DNA of 64,000 bases from Azophilus sp965247035 (GCA_965247035.1 CBDFGJ010000003.1:868001-932000); one strand, 5' to 3'. Counted from the stretch's first letter, positions 28,128-36,870 are shown. Numbers and translations are program-made. The notes: generated by a model from the sequence alone, not told the origin.

Positions 28128-29417
28128 TCACAGTGCCGCCAGGGCGTCGTCCAGGGTCGCCAGCAAGAGCTGGGCATTATCCCGAGAGAACGGCATTGGC
28201 GGGCGCAGCTTGAGAATATTGTCAAAGCGACCGATCCGGCTGATCAACACGCCCCGTTCACACATGGCATTGATCAGTCTGTTCGCCGCATCAGTGGCCG
28301 GTGATTTGGCGTTGCGGTCCTCCACCAATTCCAGCGCAAAAAACAAGCCCTTATCGCGCACATCACCGATGATGTCGTACTTGCCCTGCAACCCCCGCAG
28401 GCCATCGGCCACCAGAGAACCCACCTGCACCGCATTGTCCAGCAGCCGCTCCTCTTCCAGCACATCCAGCACCGCCATTCCCACCGCACAGGACACGGGA
28501 TTGCCCGCAAAGGTATTAAAGTACATGCCCCACTCACCGAACTCATCAATCAGGTCGGCCCGGGCCACCACCCCGGCGAGGGGGTGGCCATTACCCATGG
28601 GCTTGCCCAGAGTGACAATATCCGGGATGACCCCCTCCCACTCGTGGGACCACCAGTATCGGCCGGTACGACCAAAACCACCCTGTACTTCATCCGCGAT
28701 GTACAGGCCACCGGCGGCACTCACGTGGGCCATGGCCCTGGCAATAAAACCCGGGGGCACATTCAACAGCCCCTCATTGGCGAAGTCCGGGCAGATCAGC
28801 ATGCCCGCCAGGCCGATGCCGTCCGCCGCGAGAGAATCGATGGCCGTCTTGACCGCGTCCGCGTAGGCATCCGCCAGGTCATCAGCTGCAACGCCTTCCA
28901 AACCCCGGTAGGAATCGGGAATCGGAACGGAGCGAATCCGCCTGCAGGCCATCGCCTCGGGCATGAACGCCGTACCCAGTTCCGCAACTGCCTCGGTATT
29001 GCCGTGATAGGCGCAGTCGGTAACGATAATACCCTGAGCACCGGTGTGCTGGCGGGCCATGCGCAGGGCCAGTTCGTTGGCCTCGCTACCGGTGCAGGTA
29101 AACATGGCCATAGCCAGAGAATCGTCAAATTTTGCAGTCAGCCGTTCCGCGTACTTGACGACGTGCTCGTGCAGGTAGCGGGTATGGGTGTTGAGCACGG
29201 CAGCCTGAGTCTGCAGCGCCTGTACCACGCGGGGGTGGCAGTGGCCCACATGAGGAACATTGTTGTAGACATCCAGGTAGCGCTTGCCATCGGCGTCGTA
29301 TACCCAGACACCTTCCCCTCGCACCAACTGCAGCGGCTTGTCATAGAACAGGGGAGAGTGTTTGCCCAGCACCTTGAAGCGCCGGGCCAGCAGTGTGTCA
29401 TTGTCCATAGAATCCAT
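28128..29417 (-). CDS. Class III aminotransferase (AGXT2L/phospho-lyase-like)
   Basis: 429 residues. Motifs: YLDVYNNVPHVGHCHP near the start, CTGSEANELALRMARQHTGA, IADEVQGGFGRTGRYWW, and the PLP Lys in VTLGKPMGNGHPLAGVV. The YNNVPHVGHCHP and KPMGNGHP forms are typical of the AGXT2-like subgroup that includes O-phosphoethanolamine and 5-phosphohydroxylysine phospho-lyases. The start overlaps the upstream SDR gene by 20 nt and the APH kinase follows. It probably acts on the product of that kinase. A plain transaminase is the alternative. Confidence 0.85.
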   Translation of the reverse strand: MDSMDNDTLLARRFKVLGKHSPLFYDKPLQLVRGEGVWVYDADGKRYLDVYNNVPHVGHCHPRVVQALQTQAAVLNTHTRYLHEHVVKYAERLTAKFDDSLAMAMFTCTGSEANELALRMARQHTGAQGIIVTDCAYHGNTEAVAELGTAFMPEAMACRRIRSVPIPDSYRGLEGVAADDLADAYADAVKTAIDSLAADGIGLAGMLICPDFANEGLLNVPPGFIARAMAHVSAAGGLYIADEVQGGFGRTGRYWWSHEWEGVIPDIVTLGKPMGNGHPLAGVVARADLIDEFGEWGMYFNTFAGNPVSCAVGMAVLDVLEEERLLDNAVQVGSLVADGLRGLQGKYDIIGDVRDKGLFFALELVEDRNAKSPATDAANRLINAMCERGVLISRIGRFDNILKLRPPMPFSRDNAQLLLATLDDALAAL

Positions 29418-30189
29418 CCATCACAACCTGGCTTTCCGGGAGAGTGGAACCGCCATCGACCACAATGGTCTGGCCAGTAAGGTAAGAGGCCTCCTCGGAG
29501 GCGAGGAATAACATCGTATTGGCGATATCTTCGGGCCTGCCCAACTGCCCCTGGGGTATACACCGGGCCATGGCCTTGAGTTCATCTTCATCGCCCAGGG
29601 CCGACATGGCCTGGGTCAGAATGTAGCCGGGCTCCACCCCATTCACGGTGATATTCTCCCGCGCATACTCCAGCGCGGCGGTGCGAATAAAGCCATTCAT
29701 GCCACCTTTCGACATTGCGTAGTGAGCGGTACCGGGCATCGCCACCCGCGGCCCGGTGACCGAGGAAGTGAAGATCAACCGACCCCAGTGCTGCTGGCGA
29801 AAGTGAGGTACGCAGGCTTGGGTCAGCCAAACTGCGGCCTTCATATTCACTGCAAGGGTCTGCTCCATAACCTCGTCGGATAATTCTTCCACCCTGTGCA
29901 AGGGGTAGATAGCCGCATTGTGAACGGCGATATCGACCCGTCCGAAATGCGCAACAGTGTCGGCGACTATCCGTTCCACCTCGCTGTGTTGCCCCACATC
30001 GCATTGCACAAGAATGGCATCCCCTCCCGCTGCGACGATTCGATCCACAGTTTCCTGGCCATTACCCGCGGAACGCGTGGCCACGACAATCCGCGCGCCA
30101 GCCCTGGCAAACACCGTGGCGATGCCCTCGCCTATACCCTGTCCCGCGCCTGTGACGATGGCGACTTTTGCGCTCAGATCTCCCAGCAT
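29398..30189 (-). CDS. Short-chain dehydrogenase/reductase
   Basis: 263 residues, classical SDR. Cofactor loop IVTGAGQGIGEGIA, NNAG variant VHNAAIYPL, catalytic Ser in FTSSVTG, catalytic YAMSK, and EPGYILTQAMS. The C-terminus GQTIVVDGGSTLP is typical. It oxidises or reduces a hydroxyl/keto group with NAD(P). It is the first gene of the SDR-aminotransferase-kinase operon and overlaps the aminotransferase by 20 nt. Confidence 0.9.
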   Translation of the reverse strand: MLGDLSAKVAIVTGAGQGIGEGIATVFARAGARIVVATRSAGNGQETVDRIVAAGGDAILVQCDVGQHSEVERIVADTVAHFGRVDIAVHNAAIYPLHRVEELSDEVMEQTLAVNMKAAVWLTQACVPHFRQQHWGRLIFTSSVTGPRVAMPGTAHYAMSKGGMNGFIRTAALEYARENITVNGVEPGYILTQAMSALGDEDELKAMARCIPQGQLGRPEDIANTMLFLASEEASYLTGQTIVVDGGSTLPESQVVMDGFYGQ

Positions 30190-30222
30190 CCTCCTGCTCC
30201 CGTTGTTCGATAACGGAATCAG

Positions 30223-30261
30223 GATAAATTATCTACCCGAGGTAAAGTACCCGAGGTAAAG
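30223..30261 (-). promoter_or_regulatory. Palindrome plus two 14-bp tandem repeats upstream of the SDR operon
   Basis: GATAA-A-TTATC (30223-30233) is a perfect palindrome. TACCCGAGGTAAAG is repeated head to tail at 30234-30247 and 30248-30261. They lie 34-72 bp upstream of the SDR start. Half-sites GATAA/TTATC recur in the palindrome at 34463-34480. Likely promoter/operator of the operon. Confidence 0.45.
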
Positions 30262-30289
30262 CTACCAGCCAAAAGGATGAGCGCCGCAT

Positions 30290-30493
30290 TCAGCTGCTGA
30301 CATCGCCGAGAATTTCAGCGCTTAGCTCAGTGCGGCAGGAGACCTCCACCTCGCGATCCGTCAGAGCGTAGCGCTGTCGCACGCTCTGGCGCTGAAACTG
30401 GCTGGGGAATTCCCCGCTCAGTCGCGTCACCAGCATACTTCCAGTCGATGGCAAGGCATCCGCCACTTCAGCATACTGTGGCTTTATAACCAT
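30290..30493 (-). CDS. Small hypothetical ORF, doubtful
   Basis: 67 codons from ATG 30493 (MVIKPQYAEVADALPSTGSM) to a stop at 30290. There is no family match, no clear ribosome binding site, and it is divergent from the MFS gene. It may be a remnant of a larger gene or nothing. It is listed because it fills the 320-base gap between the SDR operon and the MFS gene. Confidence 0.2.
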   Translation of the reverse strand: MVIKPQYAEVADALPSTGSMLVTRLSGEFPSQFQRQSVRQRYALTDREVEVSCRTELSAEILGDVSS

Positions 30494-30510
30494 AAGACAA
30501 CGAGTACCCC

Positions 30511-31680
30511 GTGGCGACCCGCGCCAACAGCCCTTCACGGGACGTAAACAATTCCCGATCCCTGTTAGCCGCCATTTACCTGAGCGTCATCGGGGCCAGT
30601 GTTTTCATCGTGCAACCCGGTTTCGTCCAGGGCCTAGTGGAGTATTACAGCTTCACGGAACAGCAGGCGGGCTACATCGCCTCCGCGGAAGTCTGGGGAA
30701 TCGCAGTGACCAGCCTGGCCCTGGCCCTCGGTGGACACAACTATAGTTGGCAACTCATTCTGAAAGCCTCCGTGCTGCTGTTTGTCGTGGGCAACCTGGC
30801 TTCACTGCGGGCCGGCGACCTATTGCTGTTCGGCGGCCTGCGCTTCGTCACCGGACTGGGCTCCGGCGGCATGGTGTCATTAACTTTTACTATCATTGGC
30901 CTCACCCGGCTGCCGGATCGCAATTTCGGTTACTTGATCATGGGCGTACTGACTTACGGCGCACTGGGTCTGTGGGCGATGCCTGTCGCCTTCGATCTGG
31001 TAGGAATAGAGGGCGTCATTGTCTTTTTCGCCTTGTTTGGCGCCACTGGCTGGCTGTGTCTGGCGCACCTGCCCGACTCAGGCGAGGAGCACCTGCAGGT
31101 CGAGGCGGACGCCATAGACCTGGATACCGGCTTTTGCGCTCTGGCCATCCTGGCCATGTTCACCTACTTCTTCGCCCAGGGCATTATCTGGGCCTACCTG
31201 TTCCTGATCGGCCTGGATGGCGGCTTGACTGAGCAGGGTGTGGCTACCGGCCTCATGCTGTCCCAGTTTCTTGGCATTGCCGGTGCATTCGTGGCGGCGG
31301 TGACCGGCAGCCGGTTCGGACGGATTATTCCGCTGGCTATCAGCATCCTCGGAGGCGCTCTGGTCCTCGGTGCACTGTTCGGTCAGTTCACCACCGTGGT
31401 CTATGTTGTGACGGTCTGCGTCTATAATTTTGCCTGGAACATGACTCACCCCTTCCTGCTGGCCGCGATGGCTAGCTTCGACCAACACGGCCGGGTGGTA
31501 GTGTACGCGGTGGCGGCACAAATGTTGGGCCTTGCCATCGGCCCAGCCTTTGCAGCCACCCTGTTGCAGGAAGGCAACTACGCACGTGTGGTCGGGGCTG
31601 GCATCAGCTTGTTTGTACTGTCCTGGGTATTTATCCTGGCACCCCTGGCGAAACATCGGCAGCAATTGAAGGCCCGTTGA
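30511..31680 (+). CDS. MFS transporter, paralogue of 22929-24119
   Basis: 389 residues, 12 membrane segments, GTG start at 30511. Shared landmarks with the first paralogue: YLSVIGASVFIVQPGFVQ, YIASAEVWGIAVTSLALAL, LPDRNFGYLIMGVLTYGALG and the LSQFLGIAGAF segment. It sits between the SDR-aminotransferase-kinase operon and a convergent TonB receptor whose promoter is shared with the sulfatase next to the other paralogue. Both MFS proteins may thus serve related substrates. Confidence 0.85.
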   Translation: MATRANSPSRDVNNSRSLLAAIYLSVIGASVFIVQPGFVQGLVEYYSFTEQQAGYIASAEVWGIAVTSLALALGGHNYSWQLILKASVLLFVVGNLASLRAGDLLLFGGLRFVTGLGSGGMVSLTFTIIGLTRLPDRNFGYLIMGVLTYGALGLWAMPVAFDLVGIEGVIVFFALFGATGWLCLAHLPDSGEEHLQVEADAIDLDTGFCALAILAMFTYFFAQGIIWAYLFLIGLDGGLTEQGVATGLMLSQFLGIAGAFVAAVTGSRFGRIIPLAISILGGALVLGALFGQFTTVVYVVTVCVYNFAWNMTHPFLLAAMASFDQHGRVVVYAVAAQMLGLAIGPAFAATLLQEGNYARVVGAGISLFVLSWVFILAPLAKHRQQLKAR

Positions 31681-31691
31681 CGGACGGTTAT

Positions 31692-31723
31692 GACCCCGCC
31701 AAATCGTGTATTTCAGCGGGGTC
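31692..31723. terminator. Hairpin between convergent MFS and TonB receptor
   Basis: GACCCCGC (31692-31699) pairs with GCGGGGTC (31716-31723) across a 16-nt loop, between two convergent stop codons. There is no clear T-tract, so termination may be weak. Confidence 0.5.
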
Positions 31724-31740
31724 GTCGGGAGCCCGAACTG

Positions 31741-34122
31741 CTAAAAGTGGTAGCTGGCGGTCAGGCCATACATCCGCGGCGGCGCATAGGTTGCTGTCGC
31801 ACCGAGGATACCGAGGTCCAGGGCATAGGATTTGTACTCTTCATCCGTAATATTCTTGACCCAGGCGCTGATCTGCAGCTGTTCGTCCATACCGGACCAG
31901 CTTAGCCGTGCATTGGTGGTGCCATAAGCATCCTGGAAGGTACCGGCACCATTACTTACTTCCAGATAATGGTCGTCGTAATAAACCCCATCCACCTGTA
32001 AGGCGATATTGCCTGCCAGGGCGTCAAAGTTATAGCGCAGCAAGTAATTCACGCTGAAGTCGGGGGTGTTCGGCAAGGCCACACCATTGAGAATATCTAT
32101 CGGCCAGTCTACGTCAAAGCCCACCGGGGTAGTCTGCTGTTGGGGTGTCTGGATATTATCGGCCTCCGAATCCTGGAAGGAGGCGCCAAGAATAATATCC
32201 CAGTGCTCGCTGGGCAGGAGGATCAGCTCCAACTCTGCACCGAGGTTTGTTGCATCCCCATTCCGGACGCTGGGGTTTCCGTTAGCGAAGGTGAAGGCCT
32301 GGTAGTCCACGTAATCGTAATAAAAGATTGAGCCGTTAAACAGCGCCAGACCATCGGCAAATTCGGTCTTCACACCAAATTCATAGGCGTGCAACACTTC
32401 CTCGTCGTGACGGATATTTTCCAGCCCGGCACTGGCCGCAGGCGCGAAGTTACCACCCTTGATACCGCGGTTGTAGGACACATAGGCCAGCGTATCGTCG
32501 TTGACTCGCCAGTCCAATTGCAGACGCCCCGCCCAATCGCCGTAGTCGATTTCATCGTTGTCGCTGCTAGCAGCTGCCGCGGCGGATTGCAAATCAAACA
32601 GGTCGGGCACCAAAATACCGTCCGCCGGCGAGGTAAAAATGGTCTTGAAGTCCATTTCCTTGTCGTCTTGTGACCAGCGCAGGCCGACAATCAGGGTCAG
32701 GCTCTCGCTGAGATCCCACTCGCCCTGGCCGAACACGGACCAGTTCGTCGAATCCAGCGTGTAATCCTGCACCACCTGCGGATCGATCAGCTCATCGGAA
32801 GTAAACCCAAGATCCGCGGCCACACCGGCCACTGGTGCTCCGCGGGTGATCACATCGGCGTCGGTTTCCGTATCCAGGTAATAGCCCCCAGCTACCCAGC
32901 GGAACGCGTCGCTCTCACCGGACAGGCGCAATTCCTGGGAGAACTGGGTGAAATCGGCGACGGTAGTGAACTCGATGATTGGAATCGGAATGCCATCACC
33001 GTCTTCGGTGTAGAATTTTTCCAGGCCGTAATAGCTGGTGATAGACACCAAATCCATGCTGTCACCCACTTCCCATTCCAGCTTGGCAGTGAAATTGCTG
33101 GTCTCGCGATCCAGGAAGCCCGCATAGTCAGAGTATTGCTCATGGGGATCGGGATGATCGCCATCGAAAATGGTTCGACCGGCCTCATCGACTGGCGCGA
33201 AGCAATCCAGTTGGCTGGGGCAGAAGAATATGTCCGCTGTGGCTGCAGCTGGTGCACCAATAACATTGACGACAAAATCCTCAAACTCAGGGGGAATATA
33301 GGCCTCAGAGGCATTACCATAGGGCAGGAAACTGTAGGCACCGGTGGGTACATCATCATCCTTGCTGTATTTAGCCTGCAGGGTCAAGACCGCCTTTTCG
33401 CCGAGATCAAACTGCAACTCACCACGCAGGGCGTAACCGTCCACACCGCCGATATCCACACCGTTGGGAGGCAGCGGATTACCTTCCGGGAAGGGCTTGG
33501 ACTCCATGTAGCCGTCCATCTCCTCGGTGCGACCCGCGATGCGTCCGCGGACCGTATCACTGAAAGCGCCGCCGACGGCAAACTCCAGACTCTGACGGTT
33601 ATAATCGCCCACGGTGCCCTCAATATAGCCGTTCAACTCATCGCTATCGGCACCCACAGTCAGGTAGTGAATCACCCCGCCGGTCGCGTTGCGGCCAAAC
33701 AACGTGCCCTGCGGGCCGCGCAATACCTCTACCCGCTCGATATCAAACAGCTGGGCGTTGATACCGTTCATACTGGCCATATAAACATCATCGACATATA
33801 CGGCCACGGGAGCTTCCAGGTTGTCGGTGAAGTTGTTTTGAGAGACACCTCGAATATTGAAGATTGTCAGATTGGGCGAGAAGGTCACCATCTGTAATCC
33901 CGGAACTTGATCGGTGATCTCGACCGCGTTGGTTACACCCAAGGCCTTCATCTGATCGCCCGAATAGGCTGTAACAGAAATACCCACATCCTGCACGCTC
34001 TGCTCACGTTTTTGCGCCGTGACTATTACCTCTTCCAACACTGCGGACTGGACGTTGGCGACGCCCAGGCTGCTTATCACACTTGCACAAACGGCCAAAT
34101 ACATCGTTGTATGCTTTTTCAT
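31741..34122 (-). CDS. TonB-dependent outer-membrane receptor
   Basis: 793 residues from ATG 34122, which is set by the signal peptide (KKHTTMYLAVCASVISSLG). The TonB box EEVIVTAQKREQSVQDV is followed by a plug with NIRGVSQNNFTDNLEAPVAV and VEVLRGPQGTLFGRNATGG. The barrel ends with a terminal Phe (GLTASYHF). It resembles the large group of receptors in alpha/gamma-proteobacteria that take up sterols, polyphenols or other organic compounds. Its promoter region is almost the same as that of the arylsulfatase at 24221-25900, so it may import the sulfated substrate. Confidence 0.93.
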   Translation of the reverse strand: MKKHTTMYLAVCASVISSLGVANVQSAVLEEVIVTAQKREQSVQDVGISVTAYSGDQMKALGVTNAVEITDQVPGLQMVTFSPNLTIFNIRGVSQNNFTDNLEAPVAVYVDDVYMASMNGINAQLFDIERVEVLRGPQGTLFGRNATGGVIHYLTVGADSDELNGYIEGTVGDYNRQSLEFAVGGAFSDTVRGRIAGRTEEMDGYMESKPFPEGNPLPPNGVDIGGVDGYALRGELQFDLGEKAVLTLQAKYSKDDDVPTGAYSFLPYGNASEAYIPPEFEDFVVNVIGAPAAATADIFFCPSQLDCFAPVDEAGRTIFDGDHPDPHEQYSDYAGFLDRETSNFTAKLEWEVGDSMDLVSITSYYGLEKFYTEDGDGIPIPIIEFTTVADFTQFSQELRLSGESDAFRWVAGGYYLDTETDADVITRGAPVAGVAADLGFTSDELIDPQVVQDYTLDSTNWSVFGQGEWDLSESLTLIVGLRWSQDDKEMDFKTIFTSPADGILVPDLFDLQSAAAAASSDNDEIDYGDWAGRLQLDWRVNDDTLAYVSYNRGIKGGNFAPAASAGLENIRHDEEVLHAYEFGVKTEFADGLALFNGSIFYYDYVDYQAFTFANGNPSVRNGDATNLGAELELILLPSEHWDIILGASFQDSEADNIQTPQQQTTPVGFDVDWPIDILNGVALPNTPDFSVNYLLRYNFDALAGNIALQVDGVYYDDHYLEVSNGAGTFQDAYGTTNARLSWSGMDEQLQISAWVKNITDEEYKSYALDLGILGATATYAPPRMYGLTASYHF

Positions 34123-34240
34123 GCTTTGGTTCCCCCCAAGTATTATTGATCTGGTTGCTCTACCAACCCGTGTTTGCTCACTTGAGCTATTATTAATAAC
34201 GCACTCAAACCGGCAATACAAGTATTTAACGTGTTAATTT
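34123..34240 (-). promoter_or_regulatory. Promoter and leader of TonB receptor, homologous to 25901-26017
   Basis: Minus strand: -35 TTGTAT (34216-34221), 17-bp spacer, -10 TATTAA (34193-34198), palindrome GCTCA-AG-TGAGC (34176-34187) at the start site, then a leader ending GGAACCAAAGC before the ATG, the last bases being identical to the sulfatase leader. Similarity stops at about 34240. Confidence 0.7.
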
Positions 34241-34642
34241 CTAACTTTAAGTCAGTAAATGCGCTGTAGCATTATCCCAGGCTACAAAATTTGGCCGTGA
34301 AACATCTTTTGTTGTCACCATTTGGGCTAAAACGCCTATATAATCACCATAATTTCTCCATACTGCGCCATAATCTACATTCAATCACATGATGGTAACT
34401 GCGGTTTTTAGAGCGATTTGAGAAAGCCAAGCGCGCGAAAATGTGACTATTGCAGGCAAATATAGATAATGTATTATCTATTTATTGTGTTTTATTGCCC
34501 CGGATTACGCTGCAACATACTGTCACAATCGGTCCCAGACCGGTAGTCAGTAGCTTAGGTACACCCAAGCACTTTGCCTGATCTCAATTAGCGGCGGGTG
34601 CCAGATCAAATGGCAGTTTCTGGATGCCCGCTATGTATAGTC
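34241..34642. other. AT-rich intergenic region with an 18-bp palindrome
   Basis: No reading frame of interest. TAGATAAT-GT-ATTATCTA at 34463-34480 is a perfect inverted repeat of TetR-operator type, with the same GATAA half-site as the palindrome at 30223-30233. It lies between the TonB receptor promoter and the 3' end of a crotonase gene, so it could act on the receptor from a distance or be a relic. Confidence 0.35.
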
Positions 34643-35458
34643 TCAGGCATCGCCCCATTGGGGCTTTCTCTTTTCCAGGAAAGCCTGGATACCCTCGTCT
34701 GAGTCAGCACCCAGAAGAACCTTGATCATCTCCTCGGTTGCGTAGTTGAAAGCTTTCTCCACTGGCATGTCAATTTGTCGATAGAAGGCCTGCTTACCAC
34801 TGCGGATGCCCTGAGTCGATTTCGAGGCAATCCGTTGGGCTAATAATTCCACCGCAGGATGCAATTCCTCTGGAGCCACAGCGCGATTTATAAGACCCAT
34901 CCGCACCGCATCCCCAGCCGATATCATGTCGCCGGTAAGGGCCAACTCCATGGCGTGCTTGCGCTGGATATTGCGCCCGATGCCGACTAATGGCGTGGTA
35001 CAGAAGCTCCCTATATTAACTCCCGGAGTACAGAAGTGGACGTCCTCTCCAGCTATGGCCAGGTCACAAGCCGAGACCAGTTGGCAACCGGCCGCCGTCG
35101 CCGTTCCTTGCACACAGGCTATGACAGCCTTGGGGCAGTGCATGATGCCGAGCATCATCTCGCTACAGCGGTCGAGGATACTCCGCAGGTGATCTTCACG
35201 GTTGATAGCGCTGCCCGGGAGCGGGCCGCGCATTTCCTTCAGATCGTGCCCTGCGGAAAACACCGGGCCAGACCCCGCCAGGACGATCACTCGAACCTGC
35301 CGGTCATCACTGGCTGCGTTAATCCCCCGTGTGATAGCGGCTATCATGTCGCTGGACAGGAGATTTCGCTGCAACGGTCGATTGAGGGTTAGCCAACAGA
35401 CGCCTCCCGACATTTCGCTGAGGATGAATGGGCTTATGGTCGCTTGCTGATTCGCCAT
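34643..35458 (-). CDS. Enoyl-CoA hydratase/isomerase family protein
   Basis: 271 residues from ATG 35458, chosen because the family N-terminus starts here. Crotonase motifs: GSGPVFSAGHDLKEM (oxyanion loop 1) and VQGTATAAGCQLVSACDLAI (loop 2), then HFCTPGVNIGSFCTTP and the terminal FLEKRKPQWGD. The catalytic Glu pair of true hydratases is not evident (ATAAGCQ, NIGSFCT), so it may be an isomerase, thioesterase or decarboxylase-like member. It stands alone, divergent from a TetR fragment that may once have regulated it. Confidence 0.85.
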   Translation of the reverse strand: MANQQATISPFILSEMSGGVCWLTLNRPLQRNLLSSDMIAAITRGINAASDDRQVRVIVLAGSGPVFSAGHDLKEMRGPLPGSAINREDHLRSILDRCSEMMLGIMHCPKAVIACVQGTATAAGCQLVSACDLAIAGEDVHFCTPGVNIGSFCTTPLVGIGRNIQRKHAMELALTGDMISAGDAVRMGLINRAVAPEELHPAVELLAQRIASKSTQGIRSGKQAFYRQIDMPVEKAFNYATEEMIKVLLGADSDEGIQAFLEKRKPQWGDA

Positions 35459-35624
35459 GGTTGTTACCGAATAGTGCCTGTTAGGATGCCGTGCTGAGTA
35501 CAGTAAACCGGGTATCAACTGAATTGACAAAGGCGCATTCAGCAACTATCTACTGATACAATGCCCGCATTACCCCACTGCCAGTGTTACGGAACTATAC
35601 CAGTCGCGAAGGAGAGGATCAGCT

Positions 35625-35788
35625 TTGTGTACCAGTAACAAAAATCCGGCTCCCAAACCAGCCACAGGCAAGGGCCAGAACACTGCCCTGGCTATCCTGC
35701 TTGCCGCTGAGAAACTTCTCATTGACGAGGGCTACCATAATTTTTCCCTGCGCAAGGTGGCAGCCACTGCGGAACTGACCCTGGGGAA
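35625..35788 (+). pseudogene. TetR-family regulator, 5' fragment
   Basis: From TTG 35625 the frame gives the N-terminal helix-turn-helix start (TALAILLAAEKLLIDEGYHN, FSLRKVAATAEL) and then runs into mauB-derived sequence near 35789. The ligand-binding domain is gone. It is divergent from the crotonase gene. Confidence 0.65.
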
Positions 35789-35862
35789 AGGAAACCGGCA
35801 AGTGGTTAAAGATGATAGGTGGTACTGCGGCCATGTCCTTCAACCTGCACGCTGTGAGGTAA
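35789..35862 (+). pseudogene. mauB/aauB 3' fragment (amine dehydrogenase large subunit)
   Basis: A frame distinct from the TetR one reads TGKWLKMIGGTAAMSFNLHAVR and stops at 35860-35862. It fits the C-terminus of the methylamine/aralkylamine dehydrogenase heavy chain, and it directly precedes mauE, as mauB does in mau clusters. Only about 24 codons remain. Confidence 0.5.
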
Positions 35863-35863
35863 A

Positions 35864-36406
35864 TTGACCGTGTTCACCACCGTGTTGGCTGCCATTTCGA
35901 CGTTGCTGCTGAGCTACCTGTTTGTCATTGCAGGCGTGCAGAAGATTTCACAGACCGCTTACCTGCAACAGGTCATCACCGACTACAAGGTGATACCAGC
36001 GAGTTGGTCACCCTGGTTGGCCCGGGGCCTGCCCTTAATCGAACTGGGCGCGGGTCTGGCGCTGCTGATCCCGGCATCCCGCTGGCACTTGGCACAGTCA
36101 CGCGCCTGCTCGCAGGGTATAGCGCAGCCATGGCCGTCAACCTCATCAGGGGCAGAAGAGATATCGATTGTGGCTGCGCAGGGCCCGGGCAGGAGCAATC
36201 CCTCAGTGGGTGGCTGCCTGGGACGCAACCTGTTATTGATAACCATAGCGTTACTGTCAGGCCTAACGTCCCGCCAGCTGCAACTCGACTGGCGGGGGTG
36301 GTGTCTCGCATTGCTGGGAGCCGCCCTCGCCGCATTGCTCTATCACGTCTTCAATCAATTGATCGCAAATAATGACCTGCTGCGGAGGATTGCACGTTAT
36401 GGATAA
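35864..36406 (+). pseudogene. mauE: MauE-like membrane protein with two compensating frameshifts
   Basis: N-terminal part (LLLSYLFVIAGVQKISQ, GLPLIELGAGLALLIP) and C-terminal part (GRNLLLITIALLSGL) share a frame. The middle, RLLAGYSAAMAVNLIRG and RRDIDCGCAGPGQEQSLSGW, is in another frame between about 36085 and 36215. The RRDIDCGC motif is typical of MauE/DoxX-like proteins, which help to mature the disulfide-rich small subunit of amine dehydrogenases. As written, the central segment is mistranslated, so function is unlikely. Confidence 0.65.
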
Positions 36407-36479
36407 CCTCTTGATCGTTTCCAACCCCGATCGCACTGACTACAGAGCAGCCACTGGAGATCGCTATGAAATGGCTTGA
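36399..36479 (+). pseudogene. mauD relic, internally deleted
   Basis: A GGAGG ribosome binding site precedes ATG 36399; the ORF starts MDNLLIVSN, the usual MauD N-terminus, but has only 26 codons and stops at 36479 within the start of the mauA fragment. The thioredoxin-like part is deleted. It overlaps mauE by 8 nt as in intact clusters. Confidence 0.45.
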
Positions 36480-36870
36480 TAGCTTCACCGCACAGTCTTC
36501 CCACATCCTGGCGCAACGCACCTCCCGGCGAAGTTTGCTGACCAGGCTGGGCACTCTTGCTGTGGGGACACCGAACATAAGTGTTGCCCGGGCACAGACC
36601 AATTACATGCTTAACTGGATACTAACCACCATGAGTTCTGAACAATTGAGTCAGGACTTTCTCTTCTATACCGAAGCGGAAGTCAGGCAAACCAGACAGC
36701 GGATACTTGTTGATGTGGCTGAAGTCAGAGCGGGACTGGTTTCCACGATGTCTCAATATCTAAGGTATGGGTTAGTATTACAAGCACTGACCGGATATGG
36801 AACGTCCAATATTATGCACCCATTTCCGCCGCCCCACTGCGATAAGACAATAATTGGATCCTTTCGATGA
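36466..36870 (+). pseudogene. mauA 5' fragment fused to unknown sequence
   Basis: MKWLDSFTAQSSHILAQ, then RTSRRSLLTRLGTLAVG, matches the Tat-type leader of the methylamine/aralkylamine dehydrogenase light chain. After about codon 38 the frame continues for about 95 codons (from VARAQTNYMLNWILTTMSSE) in sequence that I do not recognise and that lacks the Cys/Trp pattern of mauA. It overlaps the SNF2 helicase start by 4 nt. Probably a chance fusion at a deletion junction. Confidence 0.45.

Noticed and set aside
28584..29480. 298-codon plus-strand open frame
   Set aside because: Antisense to the class III aminotransferase, which has all PLP motifs. High GC codon bias alone makes such frames open.
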